Positions 49,146 through 60,230 of a stretch of 64,000 nt of DNA are shown piece by piece. The notes beneath the pieces are model-generated. The model did no database searches. It saw only the letters and a list, made by a program, of their open reading frames with translations, and was not told the DNA's origin. This DNA comes from Nematostella vectensis. Lineage: Eukaryota; Cnidaria; Anthozoa; Actiniaria; Edwardsiidae. The position numbers and the translations under genes are program-made. Numbering within the stretch: the first letter of the stretch is position 1; each line of letters starts with the position of its first letter. Location: contig NC_064036.1 of the NCBI RefSeq assembly GCF_932526225.1, positions 19,366,953 through 19,430,952 of the forward strand, read 5' to 3'.

Positions 49146-52100
49146 TCAACAAAATAAGTTGATTTTCTTTTCAATAGGTTTTCGACAGAATGGGCAATTT
49201 CTAAGAGACTGACAGCATTCGCTACAAGTGCCATGGCCGCACAGGAATGCCACAGTCCTAGGCTTGTCCATGCAAATTGGACACTGACTTTTATCCTCCA
49301 GCTCCTGTAGCTTGGCCTGCAAAGATGTCAGTGAGTTCTCAGATGAACTGTCTGTGAGAAGTGACAGATCTGCACCGTCTAGGGTAAAACAATGCTGCAT
49401 GGTTAGAGAGTGAGCAAAGTCACAGGCTGCAGGGAGTGATGGGTTGGGGTAGAAAATATGACTAATAAATAACCTGTTGACAATGACAATGATTATAATG
49501 CTGAAATGATGATGTTGTAAGCAGCAAGCATAGCAAATAAATACCGACCTGGTCCAATTTTGCAAGTAATGTGTTCCTGGCATTTGATGCATTTCTTCAT
49601 TCTGACTGCACAATCTGAGGATGTAAACTTTCATTATAAAAAAAATATGACCAGTAAAAAAAAAAATCAATATAGATAATCTCTCATAGCCATAAAATAC
49701 TGACATTACACCAGGCATGATTTTGAGTGTGTGTGTGTGTGAAGGGGGAGGGGTTCTGATTTGCCATTAAGTATCTCCAAGCTTTCTCCTGTCCAAAAGG
49801 GTGGTTCTTCTAAGCCCCTTCAACCTCACTGGTCTGGCTAACATGGCACTTTGCACATATTGTTGTGTCTATGCTATTGAAAGAAAATCAACTGCATTAT
49901 GATGCACAGGGCGTTACATACCTGCACATACTAGCTTGTGGGCGCATGGCTCAAATGTTACTGAGGCAGGTACATCTGAGCAAACAATACACTCTTGCAC
50001 CACTGAAGATGATACGCACTGGATGCTCTCCACGTCAACCTGCCAAAATCATATAAACAAAGTATAACTGTGAGATGGACACACAGGGACAACCGCATAA
50101 TATAAGAAAGCAACTCGAGTGGCAAGAAACAAAGAGAAGAACAACAGCATGAATGTCAACAACAACACTAAGACTTACCTTGCATTTGTAGCATTTCTTG
50201 AACATGTTACCGCACTCATAGCACACAATAGAGTGTCCACATGGCATAAACTTGCAGTCAACAGATTTGTCGCACAGACAGCACTGTACAGCAACTGCAT
50301 GTTGGGAAGATGTTGGTTTGGTGTCATCCTCTTGGCTGCAATATATACAACATACAACACTCAGATGGTCAATCAGGACATACTCTCAGACAATTCATGC
50401 AAAGCGTTTATATCTAGCTTATTCAAGCAAGTAGCTAGACATTGACACAAAGACAAGTTTGTCAATGGTTTCAAAAGTCTACCAAAGTTTAAACAGATGG
50501 ATTAGACACAGATTCAATTTGTACAAGCAGCCTGGCAACCTGTCAATGATTGTGTCTAGCATTATTACTGTGGAAAATAAATTATTTAGTCAGCCAGTGG
50601 AATTACTACCTGATATGCAGAGATGACAGTTGCTCATTTGGCAGTGTCTGTCCAGAACCCTCCCCATCAGTATTACTTGGTCGCTCTTCTAACTGTAAAC
50701 TAGCTTGTGTACAGTCCTCTCTTGCCACTTCCGGGGTAACTGCCAAGACAGAAGATTGTTCACACTGTGTCAAGCTGACACTTGGAGGAATGCCAAGGCC
50801 TTGGTTAGTTGGACCTCCAGAAATAGGTGTGCTATGTTGAGGTTGACCTATGAAAGGTACCATGCCTCTCATCCAAGTCATGCTAGGTGGAGAGAAAACT
50901 GGTCTCACCCCAGGTGGAGGGAATGCTGCTCTAGGGCTTGGGTGGTGCTGAAATAGCATCCCCTGGGAGGTCATGAGGCTTGGTCCTCTAGGGTGATGTT
51001 GTGGTGGACCAGGGGCGGGCAAGCGGTAACATGTTCTTGGGCCATGGGGTGGCATGCCTGTGTGAGGGTCTACCATATGGTGCTGGGGTGGGTGTGGTAC
51101 AGGGACCCTGGCAGGGGTTCGCATATCCACCTCTACCATAAAAAATAACTTTGCCAGTGTTGATTATCAGAACATAAATACATTAGCTCATACATCTGGT
51201 CGAATGGCAAAAAGCAAGTTAAATCTTTTTTTTAGTTTAGTAGTTTTTAATGAATGTTATTACTGTATTTACTGTATTATCAAGGACAGCCAATCACCCA
51301 AAGTAACTCAAGCAAAGCATCCATTGCCAGTATTCAAATATTGTTTTTTCAGGCCTGTAGCCAGGAATTTGAGCAATGATAAGCTGTCTTTGGTCACAAA
51401 ACAACACTAAACCTGAATAGCCTCATGTAATCACCTTACCTGAAGGTGAGGGTCTTCCTGCCACAGAATGTTCTATCAGCTGATCAGATGAGGAACTTGT
51501 TGGATCGTGAGCTGTTGTTTGCTTTGTGAGAACAATAGGGTTCAACGTCCAAGTTCTGGCCTGCATCTCAAGGTGGTTACCCACAGCAACACTCACATCA
51601 CCATCGGCATAGACCTTGACAATTCTTCCTGTTTTACCAAGTACCTGGTAGAAAAGAGAACAATCACTTTAACTATTCTATATTTTGTGAGGTAAATAAA
51701 AAGATAATCAACATATTCCTACAGAAAGCAGGGCAGTTACAATAAGTGGAGTTTTGTAAACTCTTGGAATAAATGCAAAATAGACAATAGTAACCTGTGC
51801 TTTTGTCAATAAAAACTCTCTCAATCTTATTGATGGCAAAAGACTTGATAACTTCAATATTTATGTATTGTCTGGATAAGGTCTACAAAATACTTGAAAC
51901 CCTGCAACTAGATTAACTCTTTGTTTTAAAGTTCCCCTGTCACTGAGACATTTATAAAATCTTTATATCTATGTTTTTTGGCATTGTTAGTATATAAACT
52001 AATTTATGCTAAATGTTTCACTGCAACTAGAGAGCTTTATAAGCTAGAGAGATTTAGAGAGATTATAACCCTTGATTTAATGTTTCTCTTCCATTGTTAG

Positions 52101-55100
52101 GGAGGACAATCACTGACCTGAGACATACTGTCTGTCCATTCCCCGTGACCAGCTTGTGCTTGCCTGACAGCTGCTGCATCATTGAGAATGAGAACCATGT
52201 CTCCTTCCTGCAACCCTTCAACCTGACAGTGACACTTCCCTGCATTAAACAGCTTGTCTAGTGGCAGTACAGGGCAGGGGAGAGCTATGTCACATTTTTG
52301 TCCACTTTAGTTTTAATACCACTTCATAATTTAAAAAATTCATATAATTTGTATTTGATATTCTGAAGACTGCTCTAAAAAAATATTGAAAGATATTTGG
52401 CTCTTTCTTCATTGAAATTGGTTTTACAAAAGTTTGTAGAATGGAGCTAAACTATGCGCATAACAGTCAAGCAATTACATGGTTATGTCTCCTTACCTTG
52501 ACAAGGGCTGCAGGATTGAAGGTCCATCTGTTTTGTACCCCAGGGTATTGTACTCGAATGTCACCATTCTCTGTTATTCTGTGAACTGTACCAACCTTGC
52601 CATACACCTGCAGATAATGAAACAACAACAATATTGATAGAGGTGGTTTCTTAAAAGAGAAATACAAAATGCAAAGAATTTAGGCATGTTTTGATTTTGA
52701 AAAGTGGTCTCCTCAGATCACAAAACCTGGAAATCTGAAATCTGATAAGAAAAATCTTTTATTTTCGAAAATAAGAAATTACAAATCTGAGACCAAGATC
52801 TGCATCACATAACATTGCATGCATATGTTGTGGTTTGAAATGCTTCTTGGTTTGAAATTGTTAAAACTGGTTTGAAAAGGGGATATTTGCATAATCTTTT
52901 ATCTAGTTCTTTTAGTTACACCTCCCAACCCCCAAAAAATCCAAGCCCCTGTTTTATTAATGACTCCCCAAAAATAAAATCCCTTTTAGAATGCTAGGTA
53001 TCCAAAAATGAGCTAGTTTGAAAAATTCAAACCAGTTTGAAAAAAATTCAAACCATGCCACATTTGAAACCACAACACATACTAGACCTGCAGAATCCCT
53101 CTTGTGCTTTCAAGATACAGTAGACAGGAAAGGTTGGGTTGCAAGACCACATAGGGAGTAGGCCTTTTTATGTGGCCTTTTAGGACAGAAGGTGGAAACA
53201 AGGATAAAATTCTAAGACATTTTTCCCTTTCTTCAAGGTTAAGTAAGCTTTTTGGGATGGTTGTTATAGTGTAGTGGTTAACACACTTAGAAATCCAACT
53301 CACATTCTACTCACATTCATCAAACAGATTCTTTCTATGCCTTCATTTTTGTTAATCATTGTAAGTATATGTATTTGTTGGTCTTAAGGATAATTCACAT
53401 TAAGAATGGAATTTACCAAATATGACACATGTATTTTATCCACTTTAGCAGTGTTTGTACTTTCACATTGTGCTTACCATCCTCATTTTCTCATTCCAGT
53501 TTCCATGGCCACACTGAAGTGATTTCAACAGATGTTCCTCAAGCTCCATCTTTACCTGATCACCGACCAGTAGAGGACTGGAATGGACTGAGGACAAGGA
53601 GGATTGCATAGCCTGGGTGTAGCCGACTTTCGGCAGGTGTTCCCTGTAATAGTAACCCCCTGGCGTAGCATTCACGCAAGTGAGGTCTACCTGACAGATT
53701 AAAAAAGTAAAATAGAAGTATTATTTCCTAATGCAGTCAACTTCTCTTTATCAACTTTGTGTCAACCTGAGAGATTAAAAAATAATAATAGAAGTATTAT
53801 TTCCTAATGCAGTCAACTCAGTTTCAACCTGAAAGTTTGTAACAGCGCAACCAGTAAAACCCTGAACACCTCAAACATGTGTGGAATGTTTATTGTCTTC
53901 TGATTAATCTGATGAATTTAGACACTTTTACTTACTGAGACATGTTTGTAGTTGACTGTCTGATTATAGTATCTTGTGAATAATGGGTTGGAACAAACAT
54001 TCCATAAATATTGCTGGCGTTCACAATTTTACTGGTTGCACTGTAATGTGTTTTTCAATTCCTCAGGAGTGAATACTGTAGTATCAAGCAAGTATAAATG
54101 CATAAAGAAAACAGGTGATTTTCCCAATCAGAGTTTGGTGTTCGGAAAACGAAGACTCGGAAACAAAGACCAAAGACCTGGCGGAAAACAAAGACCTAAA
54201 AATTAAGACCTGCGAAACCAGGTCTTAACCAAGCCTCTCAGAAGTTGAAATAATCATTCACTAAAACTATATTTTAAAAAATCAATGCACACTTGTTTTC
54301 TGAACGCGAAAACCTTTCTTTTTCCATTAAGGGCCTATGGTACTATCTCGTTGCTACGAAACTCCGTTGCTACGTAAGGGAAAAGCGCTTTATTTGGTTA
54401 AATAGACTAAAATCGCTGCACGCTTCACAACTTGATTCCGTGGACCAGTGGTTAGCACCTCTGACTCGTAAGCAAGCGATCCGGGTTCAATTCCCGGTCG
54501 AGTCTTTTTTTTTTTCTTCGAAACTCCAGTTCTAATTTTCTCTGTTCTTTTTTTCAAAGAGATTAAGATAAACTTTCGACATTTTGTAGAAGAAAATGAA
54601 ATTTTTATATGCTTTCCGAGAATAAAAATAGATGGCGAAAAAACAAGATGGCGGCCATTTCCGCGCGAGAAAAACACGTTATTTTTGAACATTTTACAAC
54701 AATTATTATTTTTGTTTCATTCAAACCATTGATATTACCATTCCTAACAACTTAGCGCATGGGATTTTTGATTTTGAAGAAATAAGAAAGTTATTACCAA
54801 ATATATGGTTTTCGAAGAACAAAAATTTGCCATTTCTCGCGGTATCAAAATTTTGCAAATCCGATGCATGAAGTTTTAGAAAATAGTGATTTTAAAATAT
54901 TTCTGCAAAAGAAATTATGTTAGATTTGAACAGTAGCTTTTCTTACTCGTTTTTCTATTCTGGGTCACGTGACCATGGGAGGGTTCAGATGACGTCATCA
55001 CTTGTATCATTTATGTCTAAAACACTTATGTTGAAAGTTCCAAGAGATTTGACAAAAAGCAAAAGCTTTTATAAAACAAACAAATTTCCTTAGCAACGGA

Positions 55101-56620
55101 CTCAAAAGATAGTACCGAAAAACTACAATAAAAAAGTAGTGTCTTCTTAATAAAACTTTCTCAAAATGTCACTAAGTTATCTGCCTTGCCATGCTTAGAT
55201 TCTCCTGTCTTTGCTAAGGACACTAACCTTTCCTTTATGCCCAAGACGATAAACATTCTCCCCTTTCAAAGACCAGTTAACTGATACAACACTCCTATAG
55301 CTCTCCTTGTCCCACCCTTTTACGCCTGTCACCCTGCCGACCTTCCCGATGCCACCATCTTGATCACCCCAGTCCCAGTCCAGGCCACGAGCAACCTGAG
55401 CCCCTTTGAATATTCCTCTGGATTGACACTTCTCCATGCCGTATCTTTTACCTACTGGCACACTTTAAAAACATAACAGTTTAAACAGGGATATCAAACA
55501 ATACTTAAACAATAGGTGCAAGGCTTTGCTGGGGGGGGGGCTAATTAAATATATCATAGAACAATCATAGAATTTTAAAAAGAACCACTTTTTGGCAATT
55601 GAGGAACATTTTACTGATGGCAGTATTACAGCTTGCTGCCAAAGGGAAATCCAGTCTACAGACCCTTTTACCCCCCAGACACCTGTTTGTGTTTTCAATC
55701 TCACAATTTTGTGAAAAAGTATTCAGGAGTGAATGGGCTAGAGAAAAAAAATTGAAAAAAAACTACCAGTGAATTTGGTGTACCAGATTTTATACTCTGG
55801 TTCAAGAACACAAACCTCTTTGAGTGTTTTAATTTAAACTATTTTGTAGTAAACACTGGACCATATTTATGAGTGTCTCCTATCCATGATAAATAATTTG
55901 CAGTTTTCAAGTGACAGGACTTGTGATCTGAGATAAAATGTTGGGTTTCAATCAGCGAATCACCTTTGGTGTCATACCTTGATGAATCTGGTGATTCATG
56001 GAGGTAGAACCCATGCTGTAATTCATGTTTGTCCCCCATATAACAAGCTGTACACAGATTATATCCCTCACAGTCGGCACACTGCCAGCGCATGCCTTTA
56101 ATCCCTTGTTGATGGCACTCACTGCATGATATATGAGAGTGCTCCACTCCTGAAAGAAGAAAAGCACTACTGGGAACCGCTGTCTGTTTTCATAAATTCC
56201 CTTCTGACGTTAAATCCAATTACGCTACGGTATGTCAGTTATGGTTTGGTGTTCAATTTGCAGTACACCAACAAAAATCAGAGAACAGAACGAGTATATC
56301 AGTGATTTTGCTTTTTCGCAGCTCCTAAAAGAATTTAAGCTTACTGGTGAGTACTTCTGTTTGTTGTTGTCTACTCTTTGTTTCTATCATAGCTTACCTA
56401 TCTGACCATTATCATACAAATAGAGGTCGTACACTCCCTGGTAGCCACATCTATAGTTAGTCCTGTTCCCAGTGTCCCACTGCACGATCACGGTTTTATC
56501 CGGCGACGTTGAACTCCCAGGATGACCAACAACAACAACAGTCCCCACGCTACCTTCGCCGCCATCTTGGTTACCCCATTTCCAATCAGGCCCCCGCACA
56601 ACTCGGATTCCTGCTTCCAT
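49146..56620 (-). CDS. Mind-bomb-like E3 ubiquitin ligase without ankyrin repeats, 12 exons
   Basis: Exons (minus): 56398-56620, 55978-56149, 55228-55462, 53478-53690, 52497-52607, 52118-52222, 51440-51644, 50610-51132, 50179-50335, 49922-50039, 49549-49614 and 49146-49378. All phases agree, giving 786 aa. The order is MIB/HERC2 domain (VVRGPDWKWGNQDGGEG), ZZ zinc finger (CSECHQQGIKGMRWQCADC), second MIB/HERC2 (GLDWDWGDQDGG), two REP-like repeats (GHGNWNEKM; GHGEWTDSM), a Pro-rich linker of ~170 aa, then three RINGs (CCLCDKS...MPCGH; ECIVCSD...EPCAH; CPICMDK...LCGHGTC). The last RING ends CRKPIEKKINLFC, like MIB1. MIB1 and MIB2 have an ankyrin block between REP and RING; here the Pro-rich exon occupies that place. 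Mind-bomb ligases ubiquitinate Notch ligands; that role is inferred. The start MEAGIRVV was chosen over an upstream in-frame ATG at 56794 by family resemblance. Confidence 0.92.
49700..49860. repeat. GT run and MITE-like fragment in the ligase gene
   Basis: A (TG)n run followed by GGTGGTTCTTCTAAGCCCC-like sequence, which resembles GGTGGTTCTTCTGAACCC inside the MITE at 32862-33051. A similar solo end, CAGGCCTGTAGCCAGG, lies at about 51352. Confidence 0.45.
54339..55116. mobile_element. TIR element carrying a tRNA-like body (intron 3 of the ligase gene)
   Basis: The left end GGTACTATCT...TCCGTTGCTA...AAGG is matched by the inverted right end CCTTAGCAACGGA...AGATAGTACC. The left copy has an extra CGTTGCTACG insertion. 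About 780 bp, no coding capacity, with the tRNA-like sequence near its left end. The element is on neither gene strand in any meaningful way. Target duplication not resolved. Confidence 0.6.
54434..54504 (+). pseudogene. tRNA-Thr(CGT)-like sequence, degenerate
   Basis: 71 nt followed at once by a run of T (Pol III terminator). The A box (TGGACCAGTGG) and B box (GGTTCAATTCC) are good. The acceptor stem pairs 6 of 7 (including G-T) and the T arm CCGGG/CCCGG is perfect. The anticodon loop reads CTCGTAA (CGT, Thr), but the anticodon stem TCTGA/GCAAG has two mismatches, so it is probably a tRNA-derived sequence, not a working tRNA. Confidence 0.6.
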
Positions 56621-56794
56621 TACGAGTATAAAACAACTGATTGTTTTTTCCCTACATAATAAACAGGCTAGAGTATTACCAGGGTCACAACTATTGACAA
56701 AACGGCAATTTCGGGCAAGACTGTGACATGCAATTTCGTATTTCGGGGAATCGTTATCATCCCAGACTCTAGGGAGAGACTCGGACACATTCAA

Positions 56795-58405
56795 CCACAG
56801 GCAACCTATTTTCTTTAATGCAAACTGTGATTTTTAATTGTTTTCTATAATTCCTAGGTGATAGAATACAGATTCGAATTCCAGCTTTTGGTGTATTGTA
56901 TTCATTCTTCTGGTTCACGAACACGACACACAAAAATAGCACTTATATATCGCTTATACCAGGTTCTAAGCCCTTCACATAAAAATTATACTATGTCTCC
57001 GCTTGGAACTAAGTAGCCTGCGTAGCAAGCGCAAAAAGAGCCAATCAAAAAGAAAAAAAAAAACGCGAGCCAGAGTGTGGAGCGCAAGGACAAGGCTTAA
57101 AAAGCAGAGAAGGCAAACTCTCTTCCCCGTGAGAGGAACTATTAGAGACCTTCAGGTGGTGGGCTACAATTGTTTTTAATAAACAGCTAATATCTTCAAT
57201 TCCTTATAGAAGACATATTTTAAGAGCGATTTTCGCAGTTCTTTGAATTTTTGTTGAAGAATCCTTGCTTTATCAGATGATGCTAAATTAACTACTCTTT
57301 GAAGTCAAATTTAAATGTTTTATACAACTTTAGATGAGGTAATATTTTTACTTTTAAATAAAAATCTCGAAATCTGCGCGATGGATTTTAGTTGTAAATT
57401 CACAAACACTTATCAATACTCCAACTTGTAGCACACGAAAAGTCTTGGACTCCACATTTCGCCTCTACTGTACCCAGCAATCTGTGTGGGTGTGCAGGTA
57501 TTTTTAAGGATATTTTTTAAATTTTTCGACGAACATCCATCATTTTTACCCTGAAGTACCCCTAGTGGCCCTAGCAGCTGCTTTGACTACGGCACCTTTT
57601 TCCCAAGTATCCCACCCCACTTCGCCTCGCTCTCTCTCCACCGTTAGTTCTTAGTTCTAGTTAGTCATGGCTGTGGACCAGAGATTGGCCTTACTTTTCC
57701 GTCTATATCTCATTTTTACTTTCTTACAAAAAAATAAGGTTACTATTTGTGACCATTGTGTTTGCACTAAAAATCGCAGCACTGGTGCTCTAGTGATCTG
57801 CGCACTGCTGGATTTCCACACTTTTGCTCTGTGCCCACCCTACAGTTATATCAGCACGTTCTTTAAAGTGTTTCTGTCAGCCGCCATTTTGCCATTCTAG
57901 CAAAACACAAAACAGTGAGAAAGGATCATCTCCATCGGCTGGTTGAGGAATCTTTTACGATATTTCCGATAGAATTTGATAGATTAGTATTTACAGCTTT
58001 TTTAATTATTATTTCGAAGTATTTATCAACTCATTAGTCTTGGGCTGCTGTGCTGTTCCCTCAGTAGTCGAGTCAAGTGTTCAGGCACCCTAGACTATCA
58101 AGGAGCGGTCGACATATTGTTGTCCCATCTAAATACAAAGACTATGAGTTGGAATAGCTGAACTGCATTTGTGTAGTGAAAAGTTAATTAGCGTTGTTAT
58201 TACAGTATCACATTGTAACTAGGCTTGTTTTTGTTTGTTTGTTTGTTTGTTGTTAATGAGATGTTAGATGTTAGTAGATGTTGGGCTCCCTGTTTTTACC
58301 CATAAGGCCAGTGGGATTCAGTATAATTAAAGATGGCGGCTCTTTTAAACACTGGTACTGATCACACCACAACATGGGGGGATATAGCTAGATATAGGTG
58401 GGGTT
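56795..58405. other. Region upstream of the ligase gene
   Basis: Contains the ligase promoter side, the repeat-like motif AAGTAGCCTGCGTAGCAAGC near 57010, and T/GT-rich stretches near 58230. The 77-codon frame at 57667-57900 has no family match or splice context. No supported gene. Confidence 0.4.
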
Positions 58406-58409
58406 TGCC

Positions 58410-59025
58410 AAATGTTAGGAGGAGCTATAGCCTAAATGACAGGCCAAATGTTAGGAGGAGCTATAGCCTAAATGACAGGCCAAATGTTAGGAAGAGCTAT
58501 AGTCTAAATGACAGGCCAAATGTTAGGAGGAGCTATAGCCTAAATGACAGGCCAATTGTTAGGAGGAGCTATAGCCTAAATGACAGGCCAAATGTTAGGA
58601 GGAGCTATAGCCTAAATAACAGGACAAATGTTAGGAGGAGCTATAGCCTAAATGACAGGCCAAATGTTAGGAGGAGCTAGCCTAAATGACAGGCCAAATG
58701 TTAGGAGGAGCTATAGCCTAAATAACAGGCCAAATGTTAGGAGGAGCTATAGCCTAAATGACAGGCCAAATGTTAGGAGGAGCTATAGCCTAAATGACAG
58801 GCCAAATGTTAGGAGGAGCTATAGCCTAAATGACAGGCCAAATGTTAGGAGGAGCTATAGCCTAAATGACAGGCCAAATGTTAGGAGGAGCTATAGCCTA
58901 AATAACAGGCCAAATGTTAGGAGGAGCTATAGCCTAAATGACAGGCCAAATGTTAGGAGGAGCTATAGCCTAAATAACAGGCCAAATGTTAGGAGGAGCT
59001 ATAGCCTAAATGACAGGCCAAATGA
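58410..59025. repeat. 36-bp minisatellite
   Basis: About 17 copies of AAATGTTAGGAGGAGCTATA plus GCCTAAATGACAGGCC. The plus strand is open through most of it (12-residue repeat NVRRSYSLNDRP) after an ATG at 58333, but a 2-bp loss at about 58678 breaks the frame. Several units have TAACAGG in place of TGACAGG. Confidence 0.95.
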
Positions 59026-60230
59026 CTAAATTCCCATTGGTGGTGAGTAACTCTGAAATTATATATTATAAATAACACTGTTATGTCAATTACTTTTATA
59101 CAATAAATTAATGATTATTTAAATTCGTCAAATAACCATTTAATAGTCCAGTTTCGAGTTCCACTGAGGACGCATAAATACAGTGCAAGCCTTGGTTTCA
59201 ATTGAATTGATAGCAAATATCAAATATGCAAATATTGATTGCGATATCATGAAGTATTCACAGGTTTTTACATTGTTTTATTCCAAATTATTCCAAGTTG
59301 CAGAGGATTCTCGCTGGTATCCGCATGAAATTTGCCTCAAGTCGAGGCTTACACTGTATTTATGTGGCTTACACTGTGTTTAGTGGTCATAGTGGAACTA
59401 GAGTTTGAGAAAATTGGGAAAAGACTTGCGCTAAGAGATCACGTGACTGTTTGGGTGGCAAACTAGCGCACGCTCAGACTTTTAGCAACAAAATAACAGA
59501 TAATAAAAGCAACTTATTTCTGTTATTTAGTTAGCGCTTACGAAAAAATCCAGCATTTTTTTTTATCAGATAGGGTTTAGTTTTATTAAAAGATTTTTTT
59601 ACATTTTCTAGTTGAAGGGCGAAGGTCATTTCTGTGATATTTTGGTTTGAATTTGCCACCCAGAAAGGTCACGTGATTCTTGGCGCGGGTCCCCTATTTC
59701 AACAATGTTTGTTATGTGCAGCATGTTTTTCTTAGAATCATCCAAAGATAACATCAGTAACATCAAGCACAGTGCATCAAATTACTAGTTCATCTTTGGT
59801 GTTAAGTGATTCTGGAATAATATATAATAATATGTATTAGAAATAACACCATCACATCAATAGACAATGTTTTTTATGTGCACCATGTTGTTATACCCTA
59901 GAATTATCCAACGTCAACGTCATCAACGTCAGTGCAACAAATGACTTGTTCCCCTTTGTGGTAAGCGATATTTATTAAAAATAACATTACATCAATAGAG
60001 AATCTTTCTAATGTGTACCATGTTGTACATTCCCCTAGATTCATCCGCAAGAAGATGGAGAGATGCTTTTGTTCATACTGGCTTGTGATCATTTCTAATC
60101 GTTCATTTTCTTTTATCTAGAAACTATCTCACAGCTGAATCGTCTAAGACTGGCCAAAGTTTCAACGAGGAGGAGTGGTCATTCAAGGTTGTAAAGTTTG
60201 TCTAAAATAAAGCACTTTCAGGGAATCCCA
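59026..60230. other. Spacer with one MITE
   Basis: AT-rich. The MITE is listed separately. Repeated TAATATATAATAATATG and CACCATGTTG... stretches at 59815-60030 suggest a diverged local duplication. No gene seen. Confidence 0.4.
59424..59692. mobile_element. CACGTG-terminal MITE, copy 3
   Basis: The left end ACTTGCGCTAAGAGATCACG plus TGACTGTTTGGGTGGCAAA and the inverted right end TTTGCCACCCAGAAAGGTCA plus CGTGATTCTTGGCGCGGG are both complete. It shares internal GGGTTTAGTTTTATT, reversed, with copy 1. Confidence 0.75.

Noticed and set aside
54434-54504. Functional tRNA gene
   Set aside because: The anticodon stem has two mismatches and the body lies in a transposon-like element.
56621-56794. 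N-terminal extension of the ligase from ATG 56794
   Set aside because: In frame, but the extra sequence is Cys-rich and unlike Mind-bomb N termini; the ATG at 56620 directly precedes the MIB domain.
57667-57900. 77-codon plus-strand frame
   Set aside because: Hydrophobic low-information sequence with no splice sites, homology or neighbours to support it.
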